A DNA stretch of 64,000 bases from Oenococcus sp. UCMA 16435 (lineage in GTDB: Bacteria; Bacillota; Bacilli; Lactobacillales; Lactobacillaceae): positions 1,302,001-1,366,000 of the forward strand of contig CP030868.2 in the NCBI GenBank assembly GCA_004010835.2, read 5' to 3'. Of the stretch, positions 1-8,935 are shown piece by piece; the stretch's first letter is position 1; the number at the start of each line of letters is the position of its first letter. Position numbers and translations under genes: made by a program. The notes under the pieces are model-generated. The model was not told the DNA's origin, made no database searches, and saw nothing but the letters and a program-made list of their open reading frames with translations.

Positions 1-281
1 GCCTAATTGCTAAGAATGCTGAATTAATTGGAAGCTTATCAATGATTATTATCTTAGTGATGACATTTTTATCCAACGCCTTTATTCCAACAAAGACGTT
101 ACCACGATTTATACAGACCTTAGTTAAGATTAATCCAGTCAGTTTGACGATTACTGCAATCAGAACAATTCTGAGGACTGGTCATTGGAGCATTAATGCC
201 ACTATGGTTCTTATTAGTGGAGGAATCATCATTTTAATATTTATGCCATTAACGGTTTTTATTTATCAGCGACGCCACTAA
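1..281 (+). CDS. ABC-2 type transporter permease, C-terminal end (runs in from outside the window)
   Basis: The reading frame is open from base 3 and ends at TAA 279-281, so only the last ~92 residues are visible; the ATG at 42 is internal. The visible part has two membrane segments separated by the stretch TLPRFIQTLVKINPVSLTITAIR. A pattern ending in NPVS-x-x-x-x-A-hR before the last helix is typical of DrrB/ABC-2 permeases. The protein would be the membrane half of an ABC exporter whose ATPase lies upstream of the window. The substrate cannot be told from this fragment. Confidence 0.7.
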   Translation, partial: LIAKNAELIGSLSMIIILVMTFLSNAFIPTKTLPRFIQTLVKINPVSLTITAIRTILRTGHWSINATMVLISGGIIILIFMPLTVFIYQRRH

Positions 282-508
282 AAGAGAACAATTTTACCAG
301 GGTATTAAAGTATTGCTATTTAGTTTTTCGATATTAACAATGCTTAATTTAATATAGTCATCATGAGGAAGGCTAATTTGCAGGCAACACTCATTTAAGT
401 TGTGTAATTTTATGAACAGATAGTATTAGTAGTATTTTAAGTTTCGGACATTTCAAAAATAAAAATATTAGAACGTTTGAATGAGAATTGTGGTCTTGAT
501 CGTATAAT

Positions 509-2257
509 CTATTTTTTATCTGTAAAAAACGATACTGGTATGCAGACGGTGATTAAAACAAAAGCACATAAATAAGTCTTTTTAAAAGCCTTGATTATTT
601 GCCGGTTTTCTTCTTGTTTAGTCTGCTTGAAAATTTTTTGTAGTTCTTGTTTCTCTCCAATTAAAGAAATTACCTGTGATAAACTTTGTTGCTCGACTAT
701 AAACGTATTATTTTTTCCTGATTTTTTTGATTCAATAATCAGCTGCTGGTTTGCTTTGTATAGTTTGCGCAAGCCTGATCCTTTTTGTGGTTTCGGTATA
801 GATTTTTTTCGTAGAAAAACATACTTTATCCTGGATTTTGCAATTAATAATTTTTGTTTTTCCAAAGCATTATTATAATTAGACAAAACAAAAAGCTTTT
901 TAACTTGGCGTTTTGAAATCTGTTTAAGTGGGTCGGAAATATTACTTTTTTCGATTACTTTGATTGAATAAGATTGGGTTTGTTGAAATGAATAGTCGAT
1001 ATTGTTGTTTAACAAGCCTACCAATAGGGCAATCCCCAGGCAAGTGCCCAACTGTCGGCCTGCGTTGACCATACCTGAGGCAATACCGGCTTTTTCCTCC
1101 GGAATATATTGAACTGCTGAGATTAAGGCAAGACTAGATAAACCAAAACCTAGGCCTAAGACACACATGTCGAAAGCCATCGTAAATACAGACATATCCA
1201 TACTTAATTGTGTTAATAGCAACAAGCTGATACTAGTTAGGAATACGCCAAATACTATGACCCAACAATAATTCAATTTCTGACCAAGCTGGCTGCCGAT
1301 CGGCATGGCAATCATTGTCATGATTGAAGTGAACATAATAATGTAGGCGGCATGTAGAGGCGAATAGTTTTTGATGTTTTCCAAAAAGAAATTGAACACC
1401 ACCGAAGAGCATACAATTGTAAAACCGCAAAGAAAGTAAATTACTGTCGAACTAAAAAATGTAGGATCTTTGAAGAGCTTATATTCAATTAAGGGCTCAG
1501 CCTTCTTTCTCTCAGTAATAACAAATAAACAAGTTGATAATATAGATCCAAACAACATTAAAAGAATCTTCTTAGAAAGCCAACCGTAGTCGTAGCCTTT
1601 AAGCAAAACAAAGGTAAGAAAAAATAAGGCAATGCTCAGTAGGATAATCCCAATCAAGTCAATTCTTTTAGAAACGCTTTCATCAAAGGATTCGCCGAAG
1701 CAAACAGCGATTAAAACAATCGTGATTAAAACAATGGGAACGTTAATATAAAAAATGGCATGCCAGGACCACAAATGAATTAAAAGCCCTCCGATGACAG
1801 GGCCAGAGGCTGCCGCAATTGCCGCAACTGCCCCGATAATACCAACTGACTTGTTTGCCTTTGCTCTGCCTAATAAATCTACAGCGAGGGGTATTTCAAC
1901 CGGCATAGCAATTGCGCCCCCAATCCCTTGGAGAAAACGCATGGAAATTAAGAATGATAATGAACTTGATAGTGCACACATTAATGAGCCGAGACCAAAT
2001 ATTGATAAACCGATCAACATTATTTTTTTCCTTCCCAATTGATCGGCTAATTTGGCCGCCGGAATCATCAAAACGGATAAGATCAGGACATAAACAGTAC
2101 TGACCCAGTTGCTATCGGTTAAATTCGTTTTAAAATAATCGGTTATAGTTGGCAAAGCAATATTTGTGATTGTTGTATCAATAGTGACAACAAACATAAT
2201 CAAAGATAAAGCGACCAAACCGAATTGTTGTTTTCTTATCTTTTTTGTTTCCATCAT
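509..2257 (-). CDS. DHA2 (EmrB/QacA) family MFS drug efflux transporter with long C-terminal loop
   Basis: 582 residues, a 14-helix proton-driven drug exporter of the DHA2 type. Motif D1 is seen near residues 26-36 (IDTTITNIALP), motif A as LADQLGRKK (~74-82) and motif C as SGPVIGGLL (~151-159). After helix 13 (~residues 404-417) comes a lysine-rich hydrophilic stretch of about 140 residues (420-560) before the last helix (~562-577), much longer than the usual 40-50 residue loop. The start at 2257 (tandem ATGs at 2257 and 2254) follows AAGGAAAG. A MarR-type regulator lies 76 bp upstream on the same strand, the usual arrangement for a locally controlled efflux pump. The substrate is not deducible. 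Confidence 0.85.
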   Translation of the reverse strand: MMETKKIRKQQFGLVALSLIMFVVTIDTTITNIALPTITDYFKTNLTDSNWVSTVYVLILSVLMIPAAKLADQLGRKKIMLIGLSIFGLGSLMCALSSSLSFLISMRFLQGIGGAIAMPVEIPLAVDLLGRAKANKSVGIIGAVAAIAAASGPVIGGLLIHLWSWHAIFYINVPIVLITIVLIAVCFGESFDESVSKRIDLIGIILLSIALFFLTFVLLKGYDYGWLSKKILLMLFGSILSTCLFVITERKKAEPLIEYKLFKDPTFFSSTVIYFLCGFTIVCSSVVFNFFLENIKNYSPLHAAYIIMFTSIMTMIAMPIGSQLGQKLNYCWVIVFGVFLTSISLLLLTQLSMDMSVFTMAFDMCVLGLGFGLSSLALISAVQYIPEEKAGIASGMVNAGRQLGTCLGIALLVGLLNNNIDYSFQQTQSYSIKVIEKSNISDPLKQISKRQVKKLFVLSNYNNALEKQKLLIAKSRIKYVFLRKKSIPKPQKGSGLRKLYKANQQLIIESKKSGKNNTFIVEQQSLSQVISLIGEKQELQKIFKQTKQEENRQIIKAFKKTYLCAFVLITVCIPVSFFTDKK

Positions 2258-2333
2258 TTCATTTACTTTCCTTATTAAAATTTGTATACTAACGATACAG
2301 TTTACCTAGTCAACAATTGGACAAAAAAATTGC

Positions 2334-2804
2334 TTATTTTTTTCTTTCGTTAACTAATTCTTGGAAAAGTTTTTCAGTTTTTTGACTAATTTCTTGGAGC
2401 TGTGTGATAGTTGGTTCTGGAACAGACATATAAATGTTGGAAATCCTCTTGTTTAAATCGCTTCTATATAGTTTTCTATTTTCATTAGCAATTTTACCGA
2501 TGGCAGTTAAATTAACCGCTACTTCATTTTCAGAATTAACTGCAAATTTTTTTGTGACCAAGCCTTTTTTTACAAGTTTTTGAACCATTTTTGAAACAGC
2601 GCCTTTGGTGATAGCTAAATTTTCGGCAAGTTGATTTAAGTTACTGTCTTTTTTTCTCCCAATGGCAGCTATCATATGAATCTCGGATGGGTAAAGATCG
2701 ATATGTGTTCCATAATTATATGTTGTCTTTTCTAGATCATTATATAAATGAACACTGCTTTCATAATGAGCAACCAATTCGTTGATAATTTCAGCTTTAT
2801 TCAT
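2334..2804 (-). CDS. MarR family transcriptional regulator
   Basis: 156 residues with a winged helix-turn-helix in the middle: the recognition segment reads LAENLAITKGAVSKMVQKLVKKG, followed by a charged wing. It lies directly upstream of, and co-oriented with, the DHA2 exporter, so it probably represses the pair and is released by a drug or phenolic ligand. The start has GTGAGGT about 6 nt upstream. The sequence just upstream (about 2830-2842) contains TTAGT-AA-ACTAA, a possible binding site. The ligand is unknown. Confidence 0.85.
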   Translation of the reverse strand: MNKAEIINELVAHYESSVHLYNDLEKTTYNYGTHIDLYPSEIHMIAAIGRKKDSNLNQLAENLAITKGAVSKMVQKLVKKGLVTKKFAVNSENEVAVNLTAIGKIANENRKLYRSDLNKRISNIYMSVPEPTITQLQEISQKTEKLFQELVNERKK

Positions 2805-3185
2805 ATTAAATACCTCACAAACTGTTTCCTTAGTAAACTAATTGTACACTTAAATATGAGAAATACAAAAAAGTCAAAATTTCTAAAATTTAGATAAAAA
2901 TAAAATAGATTCTTGTCATAGGCTAATAAAAAAAGTTAATGAATCGATTGTTTGTGTATTCTCAACAACTTATTTTCGGATAATGTCGAGAAAAGCTCAT
3001 CATAGTAAATCTTGGTTTTGTTTATTTGGGTTGCTTAGTTTTTTCTAAAACATTTTTAATGAAATATTTTTTTATTTCCAGACATGTACATAATTGAGTA
3101 AACGATGTATTGATTGATTTTCCATAAAATTAATTAAAATTCAATTTCGTTGTTTATAATTTATTGCATCATTAACTAACTATGA
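2805..3185. other. Non-coding AT-rich gap between marR and a decayed MFS fragment
   Basis: No convincing reading frame on either strand. The first 40 bases hold the marR promoter area with the short inverted repeat TTAGT-AA-ACTAA. The rest is AT-rich and probably contains the eroded 5' half of the MFS gene whose C-terminal part begins at 3186. Confidence 0.4.
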
Positions 3186-3632
3186 ATCACACCAATAACC
3201 GGAAAAATATTAGACAAATATGGCGCTTACTTACCATTGATTATTGGCAACGCTTTGATATTGTTTTCTTTGATTGGCTTTACTTTTTTTGCATATGAAA
3301 TCTCGATAGTTTTTATTATTATTTTCTATTTAATTTTGCGTGTCGGTATTGCTTTTAGTTTTGGAAATGTTATGAGTTCTGCTAGTGAATTGGTTGAAGC
3401 ACAACAAAAAGGAGATATTAATGCTATTTTAAATGTCTCTCAACAGTACGGTGGATCATTAGGCACTGTTTTAGTTGCAGCGATTATTTCTTCACTTCAA
3501 TTATCTAATTCTGATACATTGGAAACAATTCGAATTGGTTCAATGCTTGATTACATCCTTCTGACAATTTTGGCTGCCTATGCATTATTATTAGTGTTTT
3601 CTAATCAAAGAACCGAAAAAAAGCAAAAATAA
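3186..3632 (+). pseudogene. C-terminal remnant of a DHA2-type MFS transporter
   Basis: The frame opens right after a TGA at 3183-3185 and reads ITPITGKILDKYGAYLPLII, the loop and helix typical of the second half of a DHA2 transporter, followed by four membrane segments and a basic tail ending at 3632. About two thirds of a normal transporter is missing. A 131-residue ORF starting at TTG 3237 exists but lacks a clear ribosome binding site and starts inside the domain. I read it as a decayed exporter, possibly related to the intact one at 509-2257. Confidence 0.65.
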
Positions 3633-3799
3633 TCTTTTTCAATATTCATCTTTAGATTTAAAAGACATTCAATTTAATACAAATGTGAAAATAAGAAGAC
3701 ATTTAATTTTCAAATAAAGCACCATGAATTCAGACATTTTTATTCGAAAATAATTATTCTTATTTTCCTTTTATACAATAGTATGTAATAATTTTAACA

Positions 3800-4669
3800 A
3801 TGAAAAAGGCAGAAATTTGTAAAAAATCCGGTCGGGTTTTCAAACAAATTAGGAAACAACGCAATATATCCATCTCGTCTTTGTCTGAAGGAATAATTTC
3901 TCCCTCTTCAATTAGCAAATTCGAAGAAGGCAAAACTCAACTTAGTTTTATTAATTTATCTCAGTTACTCATGCGGATGCATGTAAACTTGGATGAATTT
4001 TATTGTAAGACTCATACTGGCCAGGTTGATAGCTATACCAGTTTTCTTATTCGAATTAATTATCTTTATCATAGTAATGATCTGCCTGCCTTAAAAAAAA
4101 TAGCAATTGAAAAAATTTCTAATTTTAAAACTGATAAAAATTTTGATAATTTAATAGAGTCATCTTCTATTTGCTCTTTAATAAAAGAAATTGATTCAAG
4201 CTTTCAAGTTGAGATCGAGATAAAGAAGGATTTGTTCAACTATCTTGATAAAGTCGAGCACTGGGATTTTATTGAATTTTCTGTTTTTAATAACTGCATG
4301 CGTATTTTTGATAACGAAATGATTGAATCGGCCTTGAAAGAAATGCTTTATTTGAATTTAGATAATAACCCTAAAAATATCAGCAGAATAGTATCTACTT
4401 TCTCCAATGCAATTGATATTTTTTATAGAAGGAAAGATTATCAAAAAGCCAAATTATTGCTTGGGCAAATTGAAAAAATTGTGGATGATCAATCTGACTT
4501 AATCAATAGATTTAAACAAAAATTTTTTGATAATCTGCTATCTTTGAATGAACAACAAGCGCAGAAAAACAATTGTTTCTTGATTGAGTTTCTTAGAACT
4601 GTAGGTTCTAATAGTTTGGCTTCTTCATACGAAAAATATATTGAAGAGTATTCTTTTCAGCAAAACTAG
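3800..4669 (+). CDS. Rgg/GadR/MutR-type transcriptional regulator
   Basis: 289 residues. The N-terminal ~65 residues form an XRE-type helix-turn-helix (GRVFKQIRKQRNISISSLSEGIISPSSISKFEEGKTQLS), with the SxSxxSKFExG core that is characteristic of Rgg proteins. The remaining ~220 residues are a helical C-terminal region like the Rgg repeat domain, which in this family binds short secreted peptides or other ligands. It lies upstream of an 860-bp gene-free region and then a DUF805/ABC efflux operon, all on the + strand. No cognate peptide gene is established; two weak candidates are listed in the findings. Confidence 0.8.
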   Translation: MKKAEICKKSGRVFKQIRKQRNISISSLSEGIISPSSISKFEEGKTQLSFINLSQLLMRMHVNLDEFYCKTHTGQVDSYTSFLIRINYLYHSNDLPALKKIAIEKISNFKTDKNFDNLIESSSICSLIKEIDSSFQVEIEIKKDLFNYLDKVEHWDFIEFSVFNNCMRIFDNEMIESALKEMLYLNLDNNPKNISRIVSTFSNAIDIFYRRKDYQKAKLLLGQIEKIVDDQSDLINRFKQKFFDNLLSLNEQQAQKNNCFLIEFLRTVGSNSLASSYEKYIEEYSFQQN

Positions 4670-5529
4670 CATATAGGAAATATTAAACGCTTACATTTAT
4701 AAAAAATAGCTAATTTAGCGTTTTTTTAATTTAGGCCAAATTATCTATTAAACTTTAGATACTAATTTGGAAGGAGAAGAATTGTTAGATAAAATTCTTT
4801 GATAATTAGTAAAGAATTGAAAATTAGAAAATGAAACTAATGTTAGGAAGAACCCTCGTTCTGCTTGGCAAACATTTTATTTATAATTTTTTGTACTCTC
4901 TATTGATTTTTTGCCTTATTCTACTGGATTATTTGACGTAGTTTTTAATGACCAATCACAAAATTTACATATCATAATCAAGTGGGTTAAATGTTTTCTA
5001 TTTATTATAGGCAACTTTTGGCTAGCATAATGATAGCTATTTAAGTGGATAGATGATCTTTTTTCATGTTAGGTTTAATTTGTGATTCTCTAAATCAAGA
5101 TATTAAAAAAGATAATCTAATTTATTTGATTAAAAAATTTTGTTATTGTTACATTATTAACTGAATAGAATTGCGTTTTATAGATATTAATACATAGAGA
5201 AAAAAATTTTCTATTTCATTCATGAAATGTTTTTCCTTTCGAACTTAATAGAAATTGCATAGATTAGCAGTAATGTGTATTTAATCTTTTAAATCCGTTG
5301 TATAGAAGTTTTGTATTGGCTGGGAGATTAATGGATAATCGACAATTTGCCGATTTCTAAATCCATTGTATGGTTTTTGGATTTTTTGTTTTATTACAAA
5401 CATAAAAATAATTCAAATAGATTTTATAGGTTACCTTTTAATTCCAATAATCACCTATGATTACATACTCATAAAATCAAACAAAGAAAAATAAATTAAT
5501 TAAGGAAATATTCATTAAGGACAAATTTT
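4670..5529. other. 860-bp AT-rich intergenic region downstream of rgg
   Basis: No ordinary gene. The only noteworthy frame is 4831-4941, 36 codons, a strongly hydrophobic peptide beginning MKLMLGRTLVLLGK and ending CLILLDYLT, with no good ribosome binding site. AAGGAG occurs at 4771-4776 but serves only a six-codon frame. Two imperfect copies of AAATCC(G/A)TTGTAT lie near 5290 and 5360; the second can fold with a following GGATTTTTT as a weak terminator-like hairpin. Confidence 0.4.
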
Positions 5530-6009
5530 ATGTTAAACGCTTATAAGAAATACTGGAAGAATTATTTTAACTTTAAAGATAGTAGCAGCCGTTCTGATTA
5601 TTGGTGGCTAATCTTGGCTAACGTGATCATTTTTACAATTTTACTTATTTTTTCAATCATAGCTGTTATTGCTGTTTTCCCAAGCTTCTTGGAAGCAATT
5701 AGCGGAAGCGGCACTGCCAGTAAAAGTTCCTCTAATTCTTCTGCTATTTGGATTTTTGGATCTTTATTAATTGCCGTTATTTTATTTGCTTTTGCCAATA
5801 TCATTCCCATGATTTCACTCGGAGTTCGTCGGGTTAGGGACACCGGTCTTAGTCCTTGGTGGTATTTGATCAGTATCTTAGCAACAATTCTTTATTATCT
5901 TGAACAGAGTACAAAACAAAGCTGGCTCTCTGGACTGTCGATTATTCTGCAAATTATTATGTTGGTTATTTTTCTGTTTCCTACTAAATATTTTCATAAG
6001 AACAAGTAG
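5530..6009 (+). CDS. DUF805 family membrane protein
   Basis: 159 residues. The opening MLNAYKKYWKNYFNFKDSSS-RSDYWW and the later motif VRRVRDTGLSPWWYL (about residues 98-112) are diagnostic of the DUF805 (YhaH-like) family of small inner-membrane proteins. There are about four membrane helices, with a Ser-rich loop near residues 58-70. The function of the family is unknown. It lies 39 bp upstream of the MacA-like gene and may be the first gene of that efflux operon. Confidence 0.8.
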   Translation: MLNAYKKYWKNYFNFKDSSSRSDYWWLILANVIIFTILLIFSIIAVIAVFPSFLEAISGSGTASKSSSNSSAIWIFGSLLIAVILFAFANIIPMISLGVRRVRDTGLSPWWYLISILATILYYLEQSTKQSWLSGLSIILQIIMLVIFLFPTKYFHKNK

Positions 6010-6048
6010 AAATCTTTTATTACGCTCAAATTTTCAGAAAGGGCCTCC

Positions 6049-6879
6049 ATGTCAACGAAGCAAAATAAGTTTAAAAAAACGCATATCCTTGTAGCTGCTG
6101 TCCTATTATTAGCAGTTTTAATCTCTTTGATTGGGGGAGCTTTTATTAGTGGGGCTTTTAAAGTAAAGACCACTGAAACTAAAGATAGTAATCATAATTA
6201 TCGGTTTTTGACTTTGTCTAATGATTCTTTATCATTAACCGGCAAAATCGTTGCAAGCCAATCGCAAACACTTGATCGACCGAATGGACGTTTAATTGCC
6301 TTAAAGGTCAAAACTGGTGATACCGTCACTAAAAATCAGCTTTTAATGACGACTTACGATGGTAGTTATCATAATGTCTATGCGCCTTATAACGGTAGTG
6401 TCGTTGTAAAAGACAGTGAAGGTAACGCTAATATCGAAATTTATTCTGATCAATTGTTGTTATCGGCAAGTGTCTCTGAATATGACTATAGCAAGGTTCA
6501 AGTGGGGCAAAGCGTTCAAGTTGCTTCCATTGCAAATGGCCATGAGCAGACGACGCAAATTTCCAGTTTGGCAAAAGACCCTCAGGTTTCTTCTCTTTCA
6601 ACGACTGCTAAATATGCTTTATCGGCTAATTTGGATCGGGGATTTATTGATGGCCAATCAGTTAAAATCACTGTTTTAAGCAGTCAGTTTAAAATACCTA
6701 CCGGCAGCGTTAAAAAGAATACTGTCTACTTGCTTAAAAATGGCAGAGCAGTTAAACAAAGGATTAAAGCCAATAAGGAAAGCAGTTATTATTTGGTGAC
6801 CAGCGGTCTTAAGACTGGTGACCGATTAATCCTTAATCCTGATAAGCGATTAAAAAATGGTTGCAAGGTGAATGAATAA
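6049..6879 (+). CDS. Membrane fusion (HlyD/MacA-type) subunit of an ABC efflux system
   Basis: 276 residues. One N-terminal membrane anchor (about residues 12-35) is followed by a biotinyl/lipoyl-like hairpin with two halves (SLTGKIVASQ... LIALKVKTGDTVTKNQLL... VYAPYNGSVVV) and a beta-barrel and membrane-proximal domain, as in MacA/YknX proteins of Gram-positives. The long coiled-coil hairpin of Gram-negative MacA is nearly absent, consistent with the lack of an outer membrane. Its stop overlaps the ATPase start by one base. It is expected to act outside the cell with the next two gene products to export an antimicrobial peptide or other amphiphile; the substrate is inference. Confidence 0.85.
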   Translation: MSTKQNKFKKTHILVAAVLLLAVLISLIGGAFISGAFKVKTTETKDSNHNYRFLTLSNDSLSLTGKIVASQSQTLDRPNGRLIALKVKTGDTVTKNQLLMTTYDGSYHNVYAPYNGSVVVKDSEGNANIEIYSDQLLLSASVSEYDYSKVQVGQSVQVASIANGHEQTTQISSLAKDPQVSSLSTTAKYALSANLDRGFIDGQSVKITVLSSQFKIPTGSVKKNTVYLLKNGRAVKQRIKANKESSYYLVTSGLKTGDRLILNPDKRLKNGCKVNE

Positions 6880-7571
6880 TGATTTGCCTGTCGAATATTA
6901 ACAAATATTATCATCAGGGGAAGAACGCTTATCACGCTTTAAAGAATATTGATCTAGTAGTTCGTGCAGGTGAATTTGTCGCTATTATGGGTCAATCGGG
7001 TTCCGGTAAATCAACTTTGATTAACATTATCGGTTTTTTGGATGACCATTTCGATGGTGACTATACTTTTGAAAAGAAAAATATTGCTAAAATGTCTCGC
7101 CAAGATTGTGCCCACTATCGCAATAGAAATGTTGGTTTTGTTTTTCAAAATTTTAAATTAATTAATAATTTAACAGTTAAAGAAAATATTGCCATTCCTT
7201 TGCTTTATGCAGGTCAAAGCTTTAGTCAAACTGAAGTCAAAATTGAACAGGCTTTGGATCAAGTTGGCTTGCGCGGCTATCAAAATCAGTATCCCTTAAA
7301 CCTTTCTGGTGGCCAGCAGCAACGAGTTTCGATCGCCCGCGCTTTGATCAATAAACCAAAATTTTTAATTGCCGATGAACCTACCGGTGCTTTGGACAGC
7401 CAGACTTCAAAAGAAATTATTAGCTTGTTTACTCAACTGAATTTAAAAAGCAGTATGACAATTATTATGGTTACTCATGATTTAGCAGTAGCCCAAAAAA
7501 GTCAACGAATTATTCGCATTATGGATGGCACGATTGCCTCCGATCAGGAGACTAGTTATGAGAGCCGGTGA
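6879..7571 (+). CDS. ABC transporter ATP-binding protein (MacB/LolD type)
   Basis: 230 residues with all nucleotide-binding motifs: Walker A GQSGSGKST (~38-46), Q-loop VFQNFK, signature LSGGQQQR (~143-150), Walker B FLIADEPTGALD (~163-174) and H-loop VTHD. The sequence is of the LolD/YknY/MacB class that pairs with FtsX-like permeases. The start ATG overlaps the end of the adaptor gene by one base and the end overlaps the permease start by 14 bases, so the three are translationally coupled. Confidence 0.93.
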   Translation: MICLSNINKYYHQGKNAYHALKNIDLVVRAGEFVAIMGQSGSGKSTLINIIGFLDDHFDGDYTFEKKNIAKMSRQDCAHYRNRNVGFVFQNFKLINNLTVKENIAIPLLYAGQSFSQTEVKIEQALDQVGLRGYQNQYPLNLSGGQQQRVSIARALINKPKFLIADEPTGALDSQTSKEIISLFTQLNLKSSMTIIMVTHDLAVAQKSQRIIRIMDGTIASDQETSYESR

Positions 7572-8739
7572 ATTAATACGAACGGCACTTAAATCCTTGT
7601 TAACAAATAGAAAACGCAGTTTGTTAACTATGTTGGGTATTATCATTGGTATCACTTCCGTGATCACGATTATTTCTTTGGGAAACGGTGTTAAAAAGGC
7701 TACTTTAAAAAATCTTCAAGCCACAAAAACAGGCAAACAAACTGTAACAATCGATTACTATGCAAATGATAGCAATGATTATCAGGCTGGTTTTGACCAA
7801 GCAGATCTTACTTTGTTAAAAAGCAAAAATGATTTAGGCGTGAGCAATGTAAAAATTCAAAGAGTAACCAAAGAATTCCAGATCACGGCCGTTATTTTTG
7901 ATACGAATAAAAATTTAACTGCGACAGCTGTCAAAGATCGACCAGGTGTCAGGCTGATTGCCGGCAAAAATATTAGTAGCTATGATAATAGTGTTCAAAA
8001 TCAACGATTGTTGATTTCTAAGCAAACCGCTCTGAAAAACTTTAAAAGTATAAAAGGCGCTCTGGGTGCTTCAATTCTAATTAACGGTCTTTCCTATACG
8101 GTTGTTGGTATTTATGCAAATAATAGCGAGTCGCCTTATGACACTAATTTAATTCTGCCGCAGGCAACCTATTTTCAAAGACAAGCCAACGATCAGGGCA
8201 ATAGTGTCCAGATCACTTTTTCTAAGGGTAGCAAGATTTCCAAGAATACGGCCCGCTTGGTTACGCTCCTAAAAGAGAAAGGCAGCCATCGAATCAAAGG
8301 TGAGTATTCTTTTACCGACATGGGCGAACTCTTAAGCGGAATCGGCAAAGTTATTTCTGCTTTAACCTATTTTGTTAGTGCGATTGCCGGGATTTCATTA
8401 TTTATTGCCGGTATTGGTGTTATGAACATGATGTATATCTCGGTTTCTGAAAGAACCCAGGAAATTGGTATTCGGCTAGCAGTAGGCGCCAGCCCAAGAG
8501 ATATTATGAATCAATTTTTACTGGAAGCTGTGCTACTGACAACGTTTGGTGGCTTAATTGGTTTTGGGTTAGGCGCCGGGAGCGCCTGGTTATTTTCACT
8601 GCTCCTGCCTTTTAAAGCTGTCACAACTTTCGGATCTTTTGTTTTGGCTTTTAGTGTTTCCACGATTGTTGGTATAATCTTTGGTATTTTGCCAGCCAAA
8701 CAAGCCGCTAATAAAAATTTAATTGATATTTTGAAATAA
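7558..8739 (+). CDS. MacB/YknZ-type ABC permease (FtsX-like)
   Basis: 393 residues. An N-terminal helix (about 20-40), a large extracellular MacB-PCD domain (~45-260) and three C-terminal helices with the FtsX signature GIGVMNMMYISVSERTQEIG and the tail NLIDILK identify the membrane subunit of the MacAB-like exporter. The start at 7558 is chosen over an upstream in-frame ATG at 7525 because AGGAG lies at 7547-7551, seven bases before it, and the protein then begins MRAGELIRTALKSL as in relatives. It overlaps the ATPase gene by 14 bases. Confidence 0.9.
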   Translation: MRAGELIRTALKSLLTNRKRSLLTMLGIIIGITSVITIISLGNGVKKATLKNLQATKTGKQTVTIDYYANDSNDYQAGFDQADLTLLKSKNDLGVSNVKIQRVTKEFQITAVIFDTNKNLTATAVKDRPGVRLIAGKNISSYDNSVQNQRLLISKQTALKNFKSIKGALGASILINGLSYTVVGIYANNSESPYDTNLILPQATYFQRQANDQGNSVQITFSKGSKISKNTARLVTLLKEKGSHRIKGEYSFTDMGELLSGIGKVISALTYFVSAIAGISLFIAGIGVMNMMYISVSERTQEIGIRLAVGASPRDIMNQFLLEAVLLTTFGGLIGFGLGAGSAWLFSLLLPFKAVTTFGSFVLAFSVSTIVGIIFGILPAKQAANKNLIDILK

Positions 8740-8935
8740 TTTTTTTTAAAAATTTTATCAAGATAAAAATCATATTTAATCTAAAAAACTGAGTTTTATA
8801 TTTTTTAATGACAAAAAAATTATAAGGGCTTGAACTCTTGATTATTATAAAATTTTGTTAAGTAAAAATTTTAATTAAATCATTAAAAAAACACTAAAAA
8901 CGATATTCATTATAATTTGCTTTATTTTAATAAGA

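Noticed and set aside
591..878. 95-residue ORF on the + strand opposite the DHA2 exporter
   Set aside because: Shadow of the antisense reading of the long lysine-rich loop; no ribosome binding site and odd Cys/Phe composition.
5290..5385. Imperfect direct repeat AAATCC(G/A)TTGTAT as an attachment site or mobile-element border
   Set aside because: Two short imperfect copies with no mobile gene between them; likely chance in AT-rich DNA.
7525..7557. Upstream start for the MacB-like permease
   Set aside because: AGGAG at 7547-7551 fits ATG 7558, and the extra residues overlap the end of the ATPase without family support.
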